In this document: positions 1 to 12,479 of the stretch, piece by piece
Layout: each line of letters begins with the position of its first letter
Position numbering within the stretch: position 1 is the stretch's first letter
Source: Alligator mississippiensis
Taxonomy: Eukaryota; Chordata; Crocodylia; Alligatoridae
Assembly: GCF_030867095.1 (NCBI RefSeq)
Contig: NC_081824.1
Location: 137,483,433-137,547,432 of the forward strand
DNA: 64,000 bases
Reading direction: 5' to 3'
The notes under the pieces: generated by a model
What the model was told of the DNA's origin: nothing
What the model saw: the letters and a program-made list of their open reading frames with translations, nothing else
The model's database searches: none
Position numbers and translations under genes: made by a program

Positions 1-419
1 CTTGCTTGGCCTCATACATTCATCCTTTCTCTGTACTCTAACGGACCTCATTCACAGCACCTGCTCTCACTGGGCATCTAGCACTTTGCCCACTCTCACT
101 GGACCTCTTACACGCTTCCCCATGCTGGACTACACTTGACCTGCCCTGCTCCCTTGAGTGGCTCCCATAGACCATCAGGCTTGCCTACTCACACGCCTTG
201 GCTGGCTGGCACTCAGCCTCTTGGGCCCTCTTGCAACCTTCATCCAAACAGTGACCAGCCAATTCACCTCGCCCTGGACAGAGTCCTGACCCGAAGCCCC
301 TCATCGGCTAACTCATTACTCTCTCTCCCTCACTAGGGCCAATTACCTGCCTACTCAGCCTCAGGCCCACTTGTGGCCTCAGGTGTCTGAAGACTTACCT
401 GGGCCTAGCTGCCCCTTTC

Positions 420-725
420 CTGGGGCTTCAATACATGCCCCCTCTCTGGGGCCTCAACACCCCACCCCTCCCTGGGGCCTTGATACACACTCCCATCTCT
501 GGGGCCCACACACTGCTCCTATGCTGGGGCTTTGGGGTATTACCCCCCATAGGCTCAGATGCCTCAATAGGCATACCTGGCCCCACTACTACTGGAATCT
601 TACACCCCCGCAGGCTCAGGTGCCCCTCCCTGGGTGTGCCTGGTCCCACTAGCCTCTGGGGTCTTACAACCCTACAGGCTCAGGTGCTCCTCCATGGGTG
701 TGCCTGGCTCCACTACTCTTCTGTC
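420..725. repeat. GC-rich minisatellite, ~26-bp then ~61-64-bp units
   Basis: Two imperfect tandem arrays are visible. Units beginning CTGGGGC start at 420, 446, 472, 499 and 524, giving a period of about 26 bp. Units beginning AGGCTCAG start at 551, 612 and 676, giving periods of 61 and 64 bp. The surrounding 1-1,750 is C-rich and pyrimidine-biased on this strand. Open frames across it come from the repeat composition and match no family I know. Confidence 0.7.
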
Positions 726-2045
726 ATAATGACCCGCTGGATGGTGGGGGCTGGGGTTATCAGGCATCCCTACCCATCTTTCACTGGGAAGGTAACTGGC
801 TTAGCATTTCTGGGGGACTGTCCCTCCATGGACAGTTCCACCAGACCACCCTTCCCCGGGAAGGTGCAGTTTTTGGTCTTACTCAGGACCAAGCAGGTCT
901 ACCTGCTCTGGTCTAGTTCTCTCTCTGGGTTCTGGATGTAATCCTCAGGCTGCTTGCTCTCCTGGGCCCATTTCTAATGCTGAGCCCCTCCCTTCCAGAG
1001 GCTGTATTGCAGCCTCCTTCATCACAGCCAGCCTGCTGGCTGACTTCTACCCTCTGTTGGCTGTGATGCCCACCACCTTGAGAGGACCTTCAGTCTTTCT
1101 AGGCCTTGGGCCCTCCAGGCCAGTCAGGGTGCCAGATAGTTCTCCACAGCCCTGGCTTGCTGCTTGTGGTGGGCTCAATTGCCCTTCAGCCTAATTGTCC
1201 TGGCCCCCTTACATTGACCAGTCAAGGAATCAGAAGGTCAGCATGGCAGCCACTGCCCACCATTCGCTAGAGGGGGCCCCCCTCTAGGTCTCACGATAGA
1301 GCCAGCACCCCAATCCAGGCTTCCCTAGTGCCCCCAGCAAGGCTGCATGAGACCTAGTTCTACTGCGCTCACCTGAGGCCCCTGGCTTCACCCCTGCCAG
1401 ATCTACTCCGGGGCTTGCCTGCCCCCTGTGTAGGCCCACAACTGTTAACCCTCCTGCTAGACTGGGCCTTCTTCTCACAAGGTCTCAGCTTTCTCCCTGG
1501 GGCTCAGGACCCTCTGGGTCTCCTAGAAACCTCCTGCCATCCCCATAGTTCCTCCCTTACCACCAAGGTATTGTGTGAGCAGCAGCTCAACCAGGTGTTG
1601 TTGCTCTGGCTGCCAGTAACAAACTGCTGGCTCAGCCCTGATGCCTAAGCTAAAATGGAGGTAGCTCAGTTCTCTCCACCAATCACATGGCCTGGCCTGC
1701 AGCCATGTGACCTTCTCGTCAAGGCTGGCCCACACCTGCCAGTTGCCCTGCTGACTGCTCTTGCCCTTAAAGTGGCCACAAGTAGCATAACTTGAGTGGG
1801 GTGGAGGGAGGTCAAGCAGAGCATTAGGTGCCTCTACCTAGTGCTTTGCCACTTCAAGAGCAGCCCTATGCTGCCTGCCCATGACAGCCAGGTACAGGCA
1901 CACAGGGCAAGAGCAGCAGAAGTCTCCAGGAAAGTAAGACTAATCACCTTTCTACCTTTCTCCCCTCTCCCTCCAATGCTCAAAACCCCTTTACCCTCCA
2001 GAGAAATTTTGCCCAGGCTACTAAACTTGGTATACTGCACAAGAG
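726..2045. other. GC-rich to mixed non-coding DNA, nothing recognised
   Basis: C+T-rich single-copy-looking sequence continues to about 1,750 and then becomes AT-richer. The short frames have no domain signature. No RNA gene, transposon end or clear promoter was seen. Confidence 0.4.
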
Positions 2046-2236
2046 TGTATCAAAAAGTTATGGCAATTTTGAAATAAAACCATTTCATGTGTAATGTGCA
2101 CATCATTTCTCTACATAGTCATCAATGACGGGTGCATTGGACAATGCCACCATCAGTGTTCCCCGCTACTGTATAGTTTCCCACTCATTGCAACCAAAAT
2201 GGTTTTATTTTGAAAATGCTGTTACTTTCCAAAACA
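2046..2236. mobile_element. Small MITE with ~39-bp inverted termini
   Basis: The left arm (2046-2086) and the reverse complement of the right arm (2196-2236) align almost end to end. Both hold GAAATAAAACCATTT or CAAAATAAAACCATTT preceded by AAAGTTA/AAAGTAA. The central loop is about 110 bp. The structure is that of a short non-autonomous DNA transposon. The ends look mariner-like, but no TA duplication is clear, so the superfamily is left open. Confidence 0.6.
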
Positions 2237-4369
2237 CCCATGTAGTTCCTTCTCTGTACTTTACATTACACAAACAGAGATTTTTTTTGTTAGTTGCTTT
2301 TGCCTGAGGCTACAAAAGACAAGCTCCCTAGACCAGACTTGGGTAGGACCATGGTAATTTGCTTGTGAGGGATTTCCATCATTTTAGATGGTTACTGTCC
2401 AAGAATTACCAGGAGCACAGGATGCTTGCTAACATAAATAAGGGGAGAGGTGGTTCGATGTCAGTCTGAAGTTAGGCAGAAGGTAGAGCAAAAGGGCATC
2501 TTGGAGATTAACTGGTTCAAAAAAGCATGCAGTTTCATAGGCAACAACCTACCACCCTACTTCATCAGATGCTATAAATAAGGATGGATTTTGGTCCTGG
2601 TCACATCTTTTCTATTTCAGTGATGGCTCCTGCCACCAACTTTATTTGAAGAATGAATATTGAACTGAAATGTTGGTACTTTGTCAATACCAAGTTACCC
2701 AGTATCTGAAGCAAACAGCAATAGAAATCCAGAAAAGATCAGGTAGAGGAGCTTTCCAAAGGGGTCCCATAGAATCTGATGAACTACTCAGGGGTAAGAA
2801 GTAGATCAACTTGCTTGGTAGGACTCTGTCTTGTATTCATTTAAAAAAAAAATTTGCTTCCAAGTAAGATTTTGCCTCCACAGCAAATATGATCATAGAC
2901 AACTGCAGAACACACAAGGAGATAAACTTTTTATAATCATTTTTGTTTTGTTGCTCTGGATTTATAATTAATTTGCAGTGAGCGTTCATAACGCTAACCA
3001 GACAGGAGAATACGTAAATAGATTTAAAATGCCTACATATATTGATTTTCTTTCTAGGAACTGATCCCAAACTGCAGTATTCAGGTCCAGGTTTTGAGCT
3101 AAGCCTTCCTCAGTTTTCTGAGATGCCCATCGGTCCATTCAAAATCCCGAAGCATTGCCTTTGCCACAGTCATTTTGTACATCTGACAAAGAAACAAATA
3201 CAATACCTCCTTTTTAAAATTATGTCTGCACCTGAATGAGTTCCCGGAGATGTGACCACTTACTGAGCTAGTAAAATATTTTGCTTTAAAGCATTCTTAA
3301 CAGAATGTGCCTGATTTTACATTAAAAATATATTTAGGTTTTCATTGAAAACTTAAAAATCAAAATGGATTTTTGTCCTAGATAAATTAAAATTATTTTT
3401 AAATGTATCTTAAATAAACATTTTATCTGCCAAAGACTGAAACAGTTCTTCAGTTTTTCAATAGGCACAACAATTTTTGAAGAATTTTTAACAAAAGCAT
3501 TAAAACATTTTTATTTTAAATTATTTTTTTCTTCAGGAAAGTATTATTTCACAACCAGCACTACTGAGGAATGATGATGAAGGAAATGAAAGTGAAGAAA
3601 CCTGAGAAGGTCACAATGGGTAACCAAGTTACTACGGTTATAAAGAAGTACCAGCATAACATATGCATTCTGAGCCTGTTTGGCCCATCTTCTGTCTAGC
3701 AGTCATTAGAAATAACACCAGTTTACTACTTATCCAGGGAAAATGCCTTGTGTGATAAATAATCAAGTTTCCATTGTTGTTAATAACAACTAGTTATGGA
3801 TTTTATGGACAATCATCTCTCAGAACTTATTTAATCTTCATAGGTTCATATTTCATAGGGTTAAACTGCTTCCCTGTCATTGCAGTAGCAGGACATGGGC
3901 AGTGCTCCCATCTCCCCTGCTTTTACCTGGTGTCTTTGTTGTTTCAGATATTGTTCTTTGTAGTTACAGATGAGGATTTGCTAACAATGCCCTGTGAATG
4001 AAGGGGACTAGATGTGATAATGATCCCTTCCTACTATAAAAGGGACCATTAGATCATCTGACAAATTAAATTTCATACGGTTCTCCCTATCTTGAGCCCA
4101 ATAATTTGTTTTACTAAGGCATATTTTCTGGTTTTGCTAAAGCATATCATCCACGAAGAAAGCTGGTCTTGGTACAAAAACATAGTTTTTTTCCATTGCT
4201 AAGTCATCTTTCCTTTTTAAAGTTTGTGCCTTGTATTTCTAATGTAAAATGGTCTGATTTCATAAAGTGGTCTGATTAGCTCTTGCTATGTCTTTCTTTA
4301 CTTTCTTCTCATGAAGTACTTATACACTGTAATTAAGTTACCTTTCAATATTCTTCCTGGCTAAGCAGA
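2237..4369. other. AT-rich DNA without recognised features
   Basis: AT-rich sequence with homopolymer runs (for example around 3300-3540). No coding exon, RNA gene or transposon terminus was recognised on either strand. Confidence 0.4.
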
Positions 4370-4790
4370 TTAATTTTTAAATATTTTTTCTTTAGGAATA
4401 TTCTCCAATCCTTGCTTCTGTTTTTTGTGTCTTTCCTGTACTCTTGCCAGCTTTCAACACCTTTTTGTAAAATGTGGATACCAGAACTGAATGCAATATT
4501 CCAGCATCAGCCCCACCAGTGACATATATCTAGATAAACTCACCTCCCTTCTTTCTACTCCTCTGCTTATATCTCTAAGAAGTATATTAGTCCTTTTGGC
4601 TACGGCATTGCCCTGGAAGGTCATTCTAAGTTACTAGTCCTCTATGATCTATAATCACAGCTTTCCAAGATAAAGTCCTACGGCGGGTCTGGTCTCCCTT
4701 TTTTATCCTCAACATAAAACTTCATATTCAAATATGTTCAAACTCATATTGGTAAGAAAGAATGTATTTTGGTCATGAGGGGGGTGCTGA
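4370..4790 (-). mobile_element. Old CR1/L3-like LINE relic
   Basis: Read on the minus strand, the segment around 4440-4560 resembles the RT C-terminal region of CR1-type LINEs: a stretch corresponding to the EYCxQFWAPH-type block is recognisable (plus-strand AAATGTGGATACCAGAACTG). It is heavily mutated with no open frame. It could be an L3-like relative, and the edges are approximate. Confidence 0.45.
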
Positions 4791-5045
4791 TGACAATGTT
4801 TTTGACCTTACTACTGTACTAGGTAAACAAAAAAAATCCCAAATCTTTGTTGTCTAGGATAAAAATATGAAATAAACATTGAGTTATCCTGTTGCTTTAT
4901 GCTGCTGTGTTAAATAAACTCTTCAGTTAATCAAGAGTCAATCCACAAAGCCATTGCTATTTTCTCTCTTGGATGTTTTTACAGATTTGATCAAAAAGTC
5001 GTACCTCCCTTCCTCCTTCCCTCCCTACCTGAAAGAGGCAAGAAT

Positions 5046-5958
5046 TGTTCCATAGTTCCATAGTTGGTAGGGTTGGAACGGACCTGAGCAGATCATCAAG
5101 TCTGACCCCCTGCCATGGCAGGAAAGAGTACTGGGGTCAAATGACCCCAGCAAGGTGTTCATCTAGCCTCCTCTTAAAGACCCCCAGGGTAGGAGCCAGC
5201 ACCACTTCTCTTGGAAGTTGGTTCCAGATCCTAGCCGCCCTGACTGTGAAGTAGCGCCTCCTGATATCTAGTCTAAATCTACCCTCTGCCAGCTTGTGAC
5301 CGTTATTTCTTATCACTCCTGGGAGTGCTCGGGAGGGAACAGGGACTCCTGCAATGCCAGCTGGTCCCCTCTGACTAGTTTGTAAATGGCCACTAGATCC
5401 CCCCTCAGCCTTCTTTTGTGGAGGCTGAACAGGTTCAGATCCCTTAGCCTCTACTCACGGGGCCTGCCCTGTTGCCCCCTGATCATGCAAGTGACCCTCC
5501 TCTGGACCCTCTCAATGCTGTCCACATCCCTTCTGAAGTGCGGCGCCCAGAACTGGACGCAGTACTCCAACAGTGGCCTGACGAGTGTCACATAGAGGGG
5601 GAGGATCACCTCCTTGCCCCTGCTCGAGATGCATCTGTGGATGCATGACAAGGTGTGGATGGCCTTCCTGACCGCAACCCCACACTGTTGGCCCATGTTC
5701 ATTTTGGCATCAATAATGACTCCAAGATCTTTTTCTGCCTCTGCACTGACAAGAAGGGAGTTCCCCAACCTGTAGGTATGCTGCTGGTTCTTCCTCCCCA
5801 GGTGCAGTACCCTGCACTTGTCAGTGTTGAAACCCATCCTGTTCTCATCCGCCCACCCCTGTAACCTGTCTAGGTCCAATTGCAGCCTATTCCTCCCTTC
5901 TAGTGTGCCAACTCCCCCCCACATCTTAGTGTCATCTGTGAATTTGAACAGGGTGATT
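5046..5958 (-). mobile_element. CR1 LINE, 5'-truncated, 3' end intact
   Basis: CR1 elements are chicken-repeat-type non-LTR retrotransposons that copy by target-primed reverse transcription and are usually 5'-truncated. This copy runs on the minus strand from the late RT domain (about 5958) to a 3' end marked by short tandem CCATAGTT units near 5052-5066. It keeps the conserved 3' segment around TGGACTTGATGATC-type sequence. It is better preserved than the relic at 4.4 kb, so it belongs to a younger subfamily. Confidence 0.9.
5451..5924 (-). pseudogene. CR1 reverse transcriptase, C-terminal fragment
   Basis: This 157-residue open frame covers the thumb/C-terminal part of CR1 ORF2 RT. Recognisable blocks are CRVLHLGRKN, EKDLGVIIDAKM, LVRPLLEYCVQFWAPH and RVQRRV. 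The catalytic FADD region lies upstream and is missing because of 5' truncation. The frame ends at an in-frame TAG near 5450, after which homologous C-terminal sequence continues. The endonuclease and ORF1 are absent, so the copy cannot move by itself. Confidence 0.88.
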
Positions 5959-5964
5959 TTTACC

Positions 5965-6125
5965 CCGGGTGATATATTTTATTGGAACAACAGTATTGCT
6001 GGGAGAGATCTATTTTTTGGACATAAGGTACCTCTTGTGATCTGAAGGAATGGTGCCTTGTGCCCCAAAGTTTGCTTAACTCTTTCCCAACTATACCATT
6101 GGTCCAATAAAAGATATTACCCCCC
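5965..6125. repeat. Palindromic MITE-like repeat (TTTTATTGGA arms)
   Basis: The left arm (5968-6008) and the reverse complement of the right arm (6081-6122) share GATAT-TTTTATTGGA and then a GGGA(G/A)AGA block with few mismatches. The loop is about 72 bp. It abuts the truncated 5' end of the CR1 at 5958. The arms read like a foldback DNA transposon, and no transposase is present. Confidence 0.65.
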
Positions 6126-6249
6126 ACGCCCACTCCAAAGTCCTTGCCTTTCACATATTTCCTGGCCCATCACAGCTACATCACTCCAACACTACCACAA
6201 GGAACCGAAAGGTATATTTTATTACTGCCTTTTTGGAACCACTGTATAT

Positions 6250-6548
6250 ATAGGTGCATCTACACATGGCCCTATGGTGACATAGTGATATGCTACGCCG
6301 CTGTACAGCATGCTATAGTGATGAAGTGATCACACGTGCCTATATGTGATTGCCAGTTATATCACTGGAGTGGTGTGCTCCCCAGGTATAGCACGTCATT
6401 ATAGCTATGTAGCAGCAAGATCTACCCATACGCTGCACGCACAGTGCAGTAACCATCTGTACTGTGCCGTGCTTTAGTACTTCCTTTGCAAATACTAAAG
6501 CATGGCGCCATAGCATTGTCACTATACGGTGACATGTAGACACACCCT
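6250..6548. mobile_element. MITE with CTACACATG-type inverted ends
   Basis: The left end (GGTGCATCTACACATGG, then a GTGACATAGTG block, 6253-6300) is inverted at the right end (GTGTGTCTACATG, then CACCGTATAGTGACA, 6499-6547). The arms are about 45-50 bp with indels. The element is flanked by TATA-rich sequence on both sides. It shares CTACACATG ends with the elements at 7.6, 15.1 and 41.9 kb, which suggests one non-autonomous family. Confidence 0.6.
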
Positions 6549-7569
6549 ATATATGGTATATTTAAGCCTGATATATGGTGTCAAAGGAATACACACCAGC
6601 TACAAATAGGCATGTAAACTGAAGGATAAGCACCAATTGTAGAAATGTCTGATTGTATAAGGTAAAGAATGTCTGGAAAGCATGTATAAACTGTATCTAA
6701 GAGAGTTTACCCATGGGAAATTAAAGCTCCCTGCTAACTGAAAGTAATTCCTCATAGTTTAGCATCCTATTGTAAATCTGCCAGTTGGAAGAGAAGCCAT
6801 CTCCTAACAGGTCTTCTCCTAACAGGATTCCTGAAATGGAGCTGATTCATTAGCTTTGTTTTCCTGTTTAACTGAAAAGGGAAAAAAGGATCATAGATTT
6901 GTGTGCATGTTGAGTCAAATGTTTGGAAGAGCTAAGTTGATCAAGCTTTCAGGGGAACATTTTGCACAACTCTAAACTGTTTTTTTGGGGTTTTTTAAAT
7001 TTAACACAAGTGGGCCTTGCAGCTACCATCAGGAGTTATCAATATCTCAGTGGTGTGCCAGAGCCTCAGTCAGAATTCAGGACTTCACCTTGCTTGGTGC
7101 ATTACAAACACCTAAGAACAGCTGGCACCAGCCCCCAGAATCTCAGGGCTGGTTCCCTCCTTAGCTAGTTAACTTCATAAGTAGATTCAGCATTTCAACC
7201 TTTTAAATAAGCAGATCCACAATGGAGTCTGATCTCATACCCTTGGTAGCTTGCCATATGATTTGCTTAATCTAACATGATGAATTGAAGGGAAGCCCCT
7301 CCCATTCTCTTCAGCACAAACACCAGCTGACTTCATTATGTGCTGGCAAGGAGCAGCCTTAGTTGTCACAAGACTACATGAAAATTACGACAAAAAAAAG
7401 AAAAATGGTGTTTTTAATAATCTCTTCTAATTTCAAAATTGACCATAAAGATTTTGCATTAGGGAGGAAAGAAAAACCCATACTGCTCCCTACTTCAGAA
7501 GTTTGTGATGGAGAGAATGTTCTATCTTGCAATGCCCCTCCACCACCTTAAGACCCCACTTTCTCAAAG
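6549..7569. other. No recognised feature
   Basis: AT-rich sequence. A short tandem (TCTCCTAACAGG twice, about 6800-6825) is the only structure noted. No gene or transposon end is evident. Confidence 0.4.
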
Positions 7570-7851
7570 CCACTATGGCCACGTCTGTCTAATGGTAAAT
7601 TTACCATTTTCTGGAGTAGCACATTGTGTTGCTCCAAGCAGATTACTTCCTAAACTGAAAGCCATGTAACCTTGTCCATGCAACACAGCTGGTGAGTTCC
7701 TTAGTGTGGAGTAGACTAATGGGCTGTCAGTCAGCAGTATAATTAACCCACATGAAGGAATATGTGTACACAGCCCATCCAGAGCAGGGCAGTGTGCCAC
7801 TATGCTTTAGAGTATAGTGTATTTACTGTGTAGACAGAGCCTTAGTGGCCT
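7570..7851. mobile_element. MITE with CCACTAnGGC inverted ends
   Basis: The left end (GCCACTATGGCCACGTCTGT followed by AATGGTAAAT) matches the reverse complement of the right end (GGCCACTAAGGCTCTGTCTA followed by CAGTAAAT). The 282-bp element has no coding capacity. The GCCACGTCTGTCTA end resembles GGCCACGTCTACA in the 41.9 kb MITE, so the two probably share a transposase source. Confidence 0.6.
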
Positions 7852-10800
7852 AGAATCAAAATCCTTGACACAACTCCTTTCCAAAACATAGTCAGAAATG
7901 CCTGTGGTCCACTCACTCAGCCCAGGAGCACAAGCTGTTTTGACAGTTGTGCGTGTCTGTTCATGACCTCCTAGATGTATTGCCATGTCTCCAAAATAAT
8001 CTGGAAATGCAGTTTTGATGGCTGAGAAGGAAACACTCCCGAAACAAGATTTCAGTCCCAGAAATGCTAAGTCAAATAATTGACTTTCTGAAGCAAAAAT
8101 GATGCGTCATGTGAAGGACACCCTTGTAGTAGCCCGCAGGCTCTGGGTGCCAGGTGTGAATAACTTCCTATTGAAGGGAAGGAAACATTATTTACACCAG
8201 TGGAGAAATTCAATGCTACAGCTGTCCCAGGTCATTATCCCATCTTAGCTGAGAGCAAATGGTATGTCAGCCCTGGCCTACTGCATTTTAGATATGGTGC
8301 CGTGTACTGCATTGTCCTCTTGTGGCTATTAAAAAGCCAAACAGAACCAAGACAACATCACCCCAAAGTCCCATGTTGGCTATTGACCTGAAAAAAATCA
8401 AAACCTCCTTTCCTCCCAGACCTTTAAAACAACTACAATGTTCTTTATCAACATTCTTCAGCTTGGTGGACCTCTGAAAAATGTAAATAACTATCCCAGC
8501 ACTGCCAAGAACATGTTCCAGCTATAATTTCCAGCTGCCTTTAAAGTTTTCACGCATATAATGCCAGCACCTTTGCATGACAGCAGACTAGCCAGGACCA
8601 AATGTACTACCTGCCTGCTGCTTCTTCAAGCACTCGGGATTTCTCCTTCCTCCCTAATGTTTTAATCAGGACTAACATAGCATGCATAATATATTGTTAT
8701 ACAGAAACACAGACAAGAAAATACAGAGGAATACTGGGATTGGCTGAAAATATGGAACCAGATTCTAAGCTCACTTATACCTGTATAAGTTAGTTTCTGA
8801 AGCCAATCTACATTCATACAAGAGTTAGAAGACACTTGAGTGACTTTATCCTATGCCTGGGTCAAGGCTTGTGGATTGTTACTGAGAAATGCAAATAGCT
8901 CCATAATTCTCCTTTTCACCACAACCAGCAGCCCTTGTACAGAGATGATCTCAGTTCAGGGAAGAATCCAAGGCAATAAGAGGGAATCGGATAAAAAAGG
9001 AAATGCCATCATATATGGCTGAGCTTTCTTTGGTTGCATTGTATTCAGTGTAATCTGTGAATGGTCTTCTTTTGCCGTAGAACATAGCCATAGCTTGAGC
9101 AAGAGAAAAATTGGGTCTCTCTCAGTCAACATTGTCATGTACTTGTTAGACTGGTGAGTGCTAATGCTAAAAAGAAAATTATAAGCATTATTCTTGGTTA
9201 ATGGAAACAGTTTCATGCTGTCTGTGGATATACTATTCTGCTCACGCACTGCAGTACACTCTGTTCTAATGATGCATTTGGAAGCTGCATAGGTCACCTT
9301 TCATATGGAACTGTTAAATGGCATGTGTTTGATATTATATAGTCCTAGGCTTAGTTTCTGCCCGAGTAACCATTTCAAATAAATAAATACTGTACATTCT
9401 CTTATACCATTTGCCTCATGAGCTGTTCTTTCAAAGAAAATGTAAGCTGTGTCTGATTTCACATTCTGGGGGTTAGCTGAAGGTTACGGAACTTTTCAAC
9501 TGCTTCTAAGTACTAAATACATTTTGTGCGCGTGCATAACTTGTAACTCTGATGTTCTATTGTCATGTATGTTGCTAAATATCCTCCCCATTGTTGTAGT
9601 GGTTCCATTGCTTTCAGTGTTTTGCTTGGCTTCGAGTCTGTGCTCCAGTCTCTCTTATTTCAGTTAAAGGCAGTCTGATGAAAGGCTCCTCCCTGAATTT
9701 GAATGAAAGGATTCTTTCCCTCTGCCGTCTTTAATCTCCTGCTGCTCTCACAACTTTGCAAGTTCTACTTTTGCCCTCCTGCTGTTCCTTGACTACAAGA
9801 TACAGCAAAAAATGTTTAATGGAGATTCAGAAGACACATGCGAGACACTCACTGCAAAATGTCAGATTATTGTACACAAGGAAGAAGTGCTGGAACTGTC
9901 CTCACTGGAATAGTGATGATGAATGGTACAGTGAAAATAATCAGTCCTGCCTTTCTCACATATACGATCCAGAATGGGACAGAGAAAGACCATTCTGTTT
10001 TCTTAAGGGTTTGATATTTTGAAATCTTGTTTTGAGTGGGAGCAAAACTTTTTTAATTATCTAAGAAAGAAAATGGAGGTACAGCTCCAAGAAGGTTCAC
10101 CTGACAGGTGGCCCTGCTGTAGACCCTGGAAGCTCAAGCTGGCATAATAAAATGAGCCTAAGAGTTTAAGAGCTGGCATGCCTAGGGCTTCCAGGTTCCC
10201 CCCATCATCCGGTTTGGTGAGCTGCAGACTATCAGAAAGCCTAGAAGCCTGGAAACCCCAGCTGAGCTGAAAGCCTGAATCCAGGGTGACCAGCCTCTCC
10301 CTCTCCAGACACTTGACAGCCAGCCTACAATGGAACTGGGATCCAGGAAGCCCTAAGGGCTACACTCTGGGCACTTCACATGTTTCCTATGGCTTCTAGG
10401 TTCTCTGCTTCATGTTAACTCACCAGGCAGGCTGCCAAAGACAGGAAGAGCCTGACACCACTTTTCTGCACCTTTCCCCTCCCAATATGCCACAGCTACT
10501 CTGTAGTCACTGGCCTGAGGATTTTGCAGGATCCTGACTTGTGCTAGAAAATTCAGCACAAAGCTCAGAAGGACAAGGAGGCGTTTCTTGCCCAAAGGAA
10601 GGTTCTGGTTGCCACTTTCCCAGATTGGCCTATGTTGACTGCTCACCATCTGCCTTCTGTAACCACTGTTCTTGGAACTGAATTAGTGTGGTGTGACAGG
10701 AAAGTGATAGAGAGAATTGGAAGTCAGAAACCATGCAGACCTTCAAGTTCATCTCCCTGCCAATTCTGAACGGGCCCGTTGCACATTGCCAAGTATTCTT

Positions 10801-11847
10801 CCAAGTCTAGTTTGAAAGGAATCAGTCACCATCAAGAATCAGACAAAAGCATCCACTGGGTGAGGGGTTGGTGGGGAGGAATGCGAAGGGAGCGTTAGGA
10901 TTGTTAGTGGAGCAGGCCACGGAGCAGTAGAAGGAACTGTTACTGTACATATTGCAGAGCAATCAAGTACAATCATTAAAAACGAGCACCTCATTATAAT
11001 TCTGAGTGGGAAAAGAAACTGGTACTTGCACACATTTGGATATTGTAACGGACTTCTTGCTCTGTGGTTGAGCTCCATGTGTCTGTCATCTACTCAGTGA
11101 AAAAAAGTGGTTTTGTAACATCCCATCTAAATGAGGAGGTTGTTTTCCTTTAGGATATATTTCTTTTCCCCATGGTACTGTTATAGTGCAACCCCCACTA
11201 TGATTAAAGACAGACTGAAGGGGACATTTGAAAGACTGTGAGCCCTGGCTCACACCTCTGAGTTCTATCCTGCACATATTGCCAACACCATTGTTTGCTT
11301 TGCCTTCAGCTACAGAGTTAGTAACAACAAGACTGAAGAGCCCTCATGTCACACCGTGTCATAGCTGCAGTGGGAAAGTGCATCCTTTGTCCCAACAGAG
11401 CAGTTCCTTTGGTTTATTTCCAGCTTGAAAGGAGCAGATCACTCTAGGAGCACTACTTGCTCACTTTGGAGTTGAGCAAGTCGCGGGTTGAAAAATCACT
11501 AGCATGTCTATTAAGAGTCGGGTCATTTTGTTGCGAACGTGGCAAGAGTGATGACAAGCTATAGAACATTCAACAGCCACTTCCTACATTCTGCTGTGGA
11601 ATGTGAGCAGCTGCCAGCAAGAGAAGCCTGGGCTGTTTGGCAAAAAACAAACCATCTGATCCCTCTTCCCCTTGTTGCAAAGGAAAAGCTAGCATCGGGG
11701 CTGACATTTGGAAAACCAACCCAGCAGAATTGTTTTTATATTAATAACACAAGAGCAGCTTGAGAGATACCTTCTGGGAGACACAGAAAGAAGATTTTTA
11801 TTTTTATTCTTGCTGTTGTTGCTGTTATTGTAGTTATTAGTTTATAG
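7852..11847. other. 4 kb without recognised elements
   Basis: Mixed-composition DNA. The longest frames (113 residues on the minus strand at 8956-9297) have no domain. Around 10,080-10,400 similar short motifs recur (CTTCCAGGTTCC, CTTCTAGGTTCT, AAGCCTGGAAACC), hinting at an old interspersed repeat that I cannot classify. Confidence 0.4.
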
Positions 11848-12190
11848 TAGGGGTGTATGAAATGGGCCGTATTCGATTCGGATTCAGATTCGGCCCAAAT
11901 CGGGAACAGTGATTCAATCAATTGGTTGAATCTGAAGATTTGATGCTGATTTGGAGAATCAGCGATTTGGACATAGACACAGCTTTAAATGTTATTTCTG
12001 CATACCTCAAGGTACCAGGCACAGCTTGTGAGCACTGTGATGCTGGAGCGGATGGAGCGTCCCACAGGAGTGTGGGGGAGCCCCCCTGCATGCTCGGTGG
12101 CAAACCCAGAAGTGGACCAGAAGTACTTCCATTCCACTTCTGGGTCCATCACCAAGCATGCAGGGGGACCCCACTGCTACCCCTCCACTT
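11848..12190 (+). mobile_element. TAGGGG-type foldback hAT, left half only
   Basis: It starts with TAGGGGTGTATGAAATGGGC and continues through the GATTCGGATT-rich arm and GATTTGGACATAGACACAGC, the same order as the full-length copies at 32,414 and 48,398. It also carries the central segment with AGTGGACCAGAAGTACTTCC. The right arm is missing: homology fades near 12,190 and no right end or TSD follows. It is a truncated copy of a non-autonomous element. Confidence 0.7.
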
Positions 12191-12479
12191 CTTGGAAAAT
12201 TTCTGCCATGCTCCAGTTCATATCAGTGCTGAAGGTACAAAGCATCAATGTAAACAAAATAAAGAGTTCAGCATGGGAAAACACTGCTGAAGCCATACCC
12301 TCCTCTTCTCCTGCCCCGGACCTCCAAAAGTCTCTTCAACATCTGGACTGCTATGTTCCTTGATCCCATTCCCTTTAAGTAAAAAGCACCAGAGGACCCC
12401 CCCCCCCCCACCAGGGCTCTTCAAGGGGAAGGAAGTCCTGTGCTGCTCTGCTTTCTGTCCTCTAGCAATGGAGCCATGG

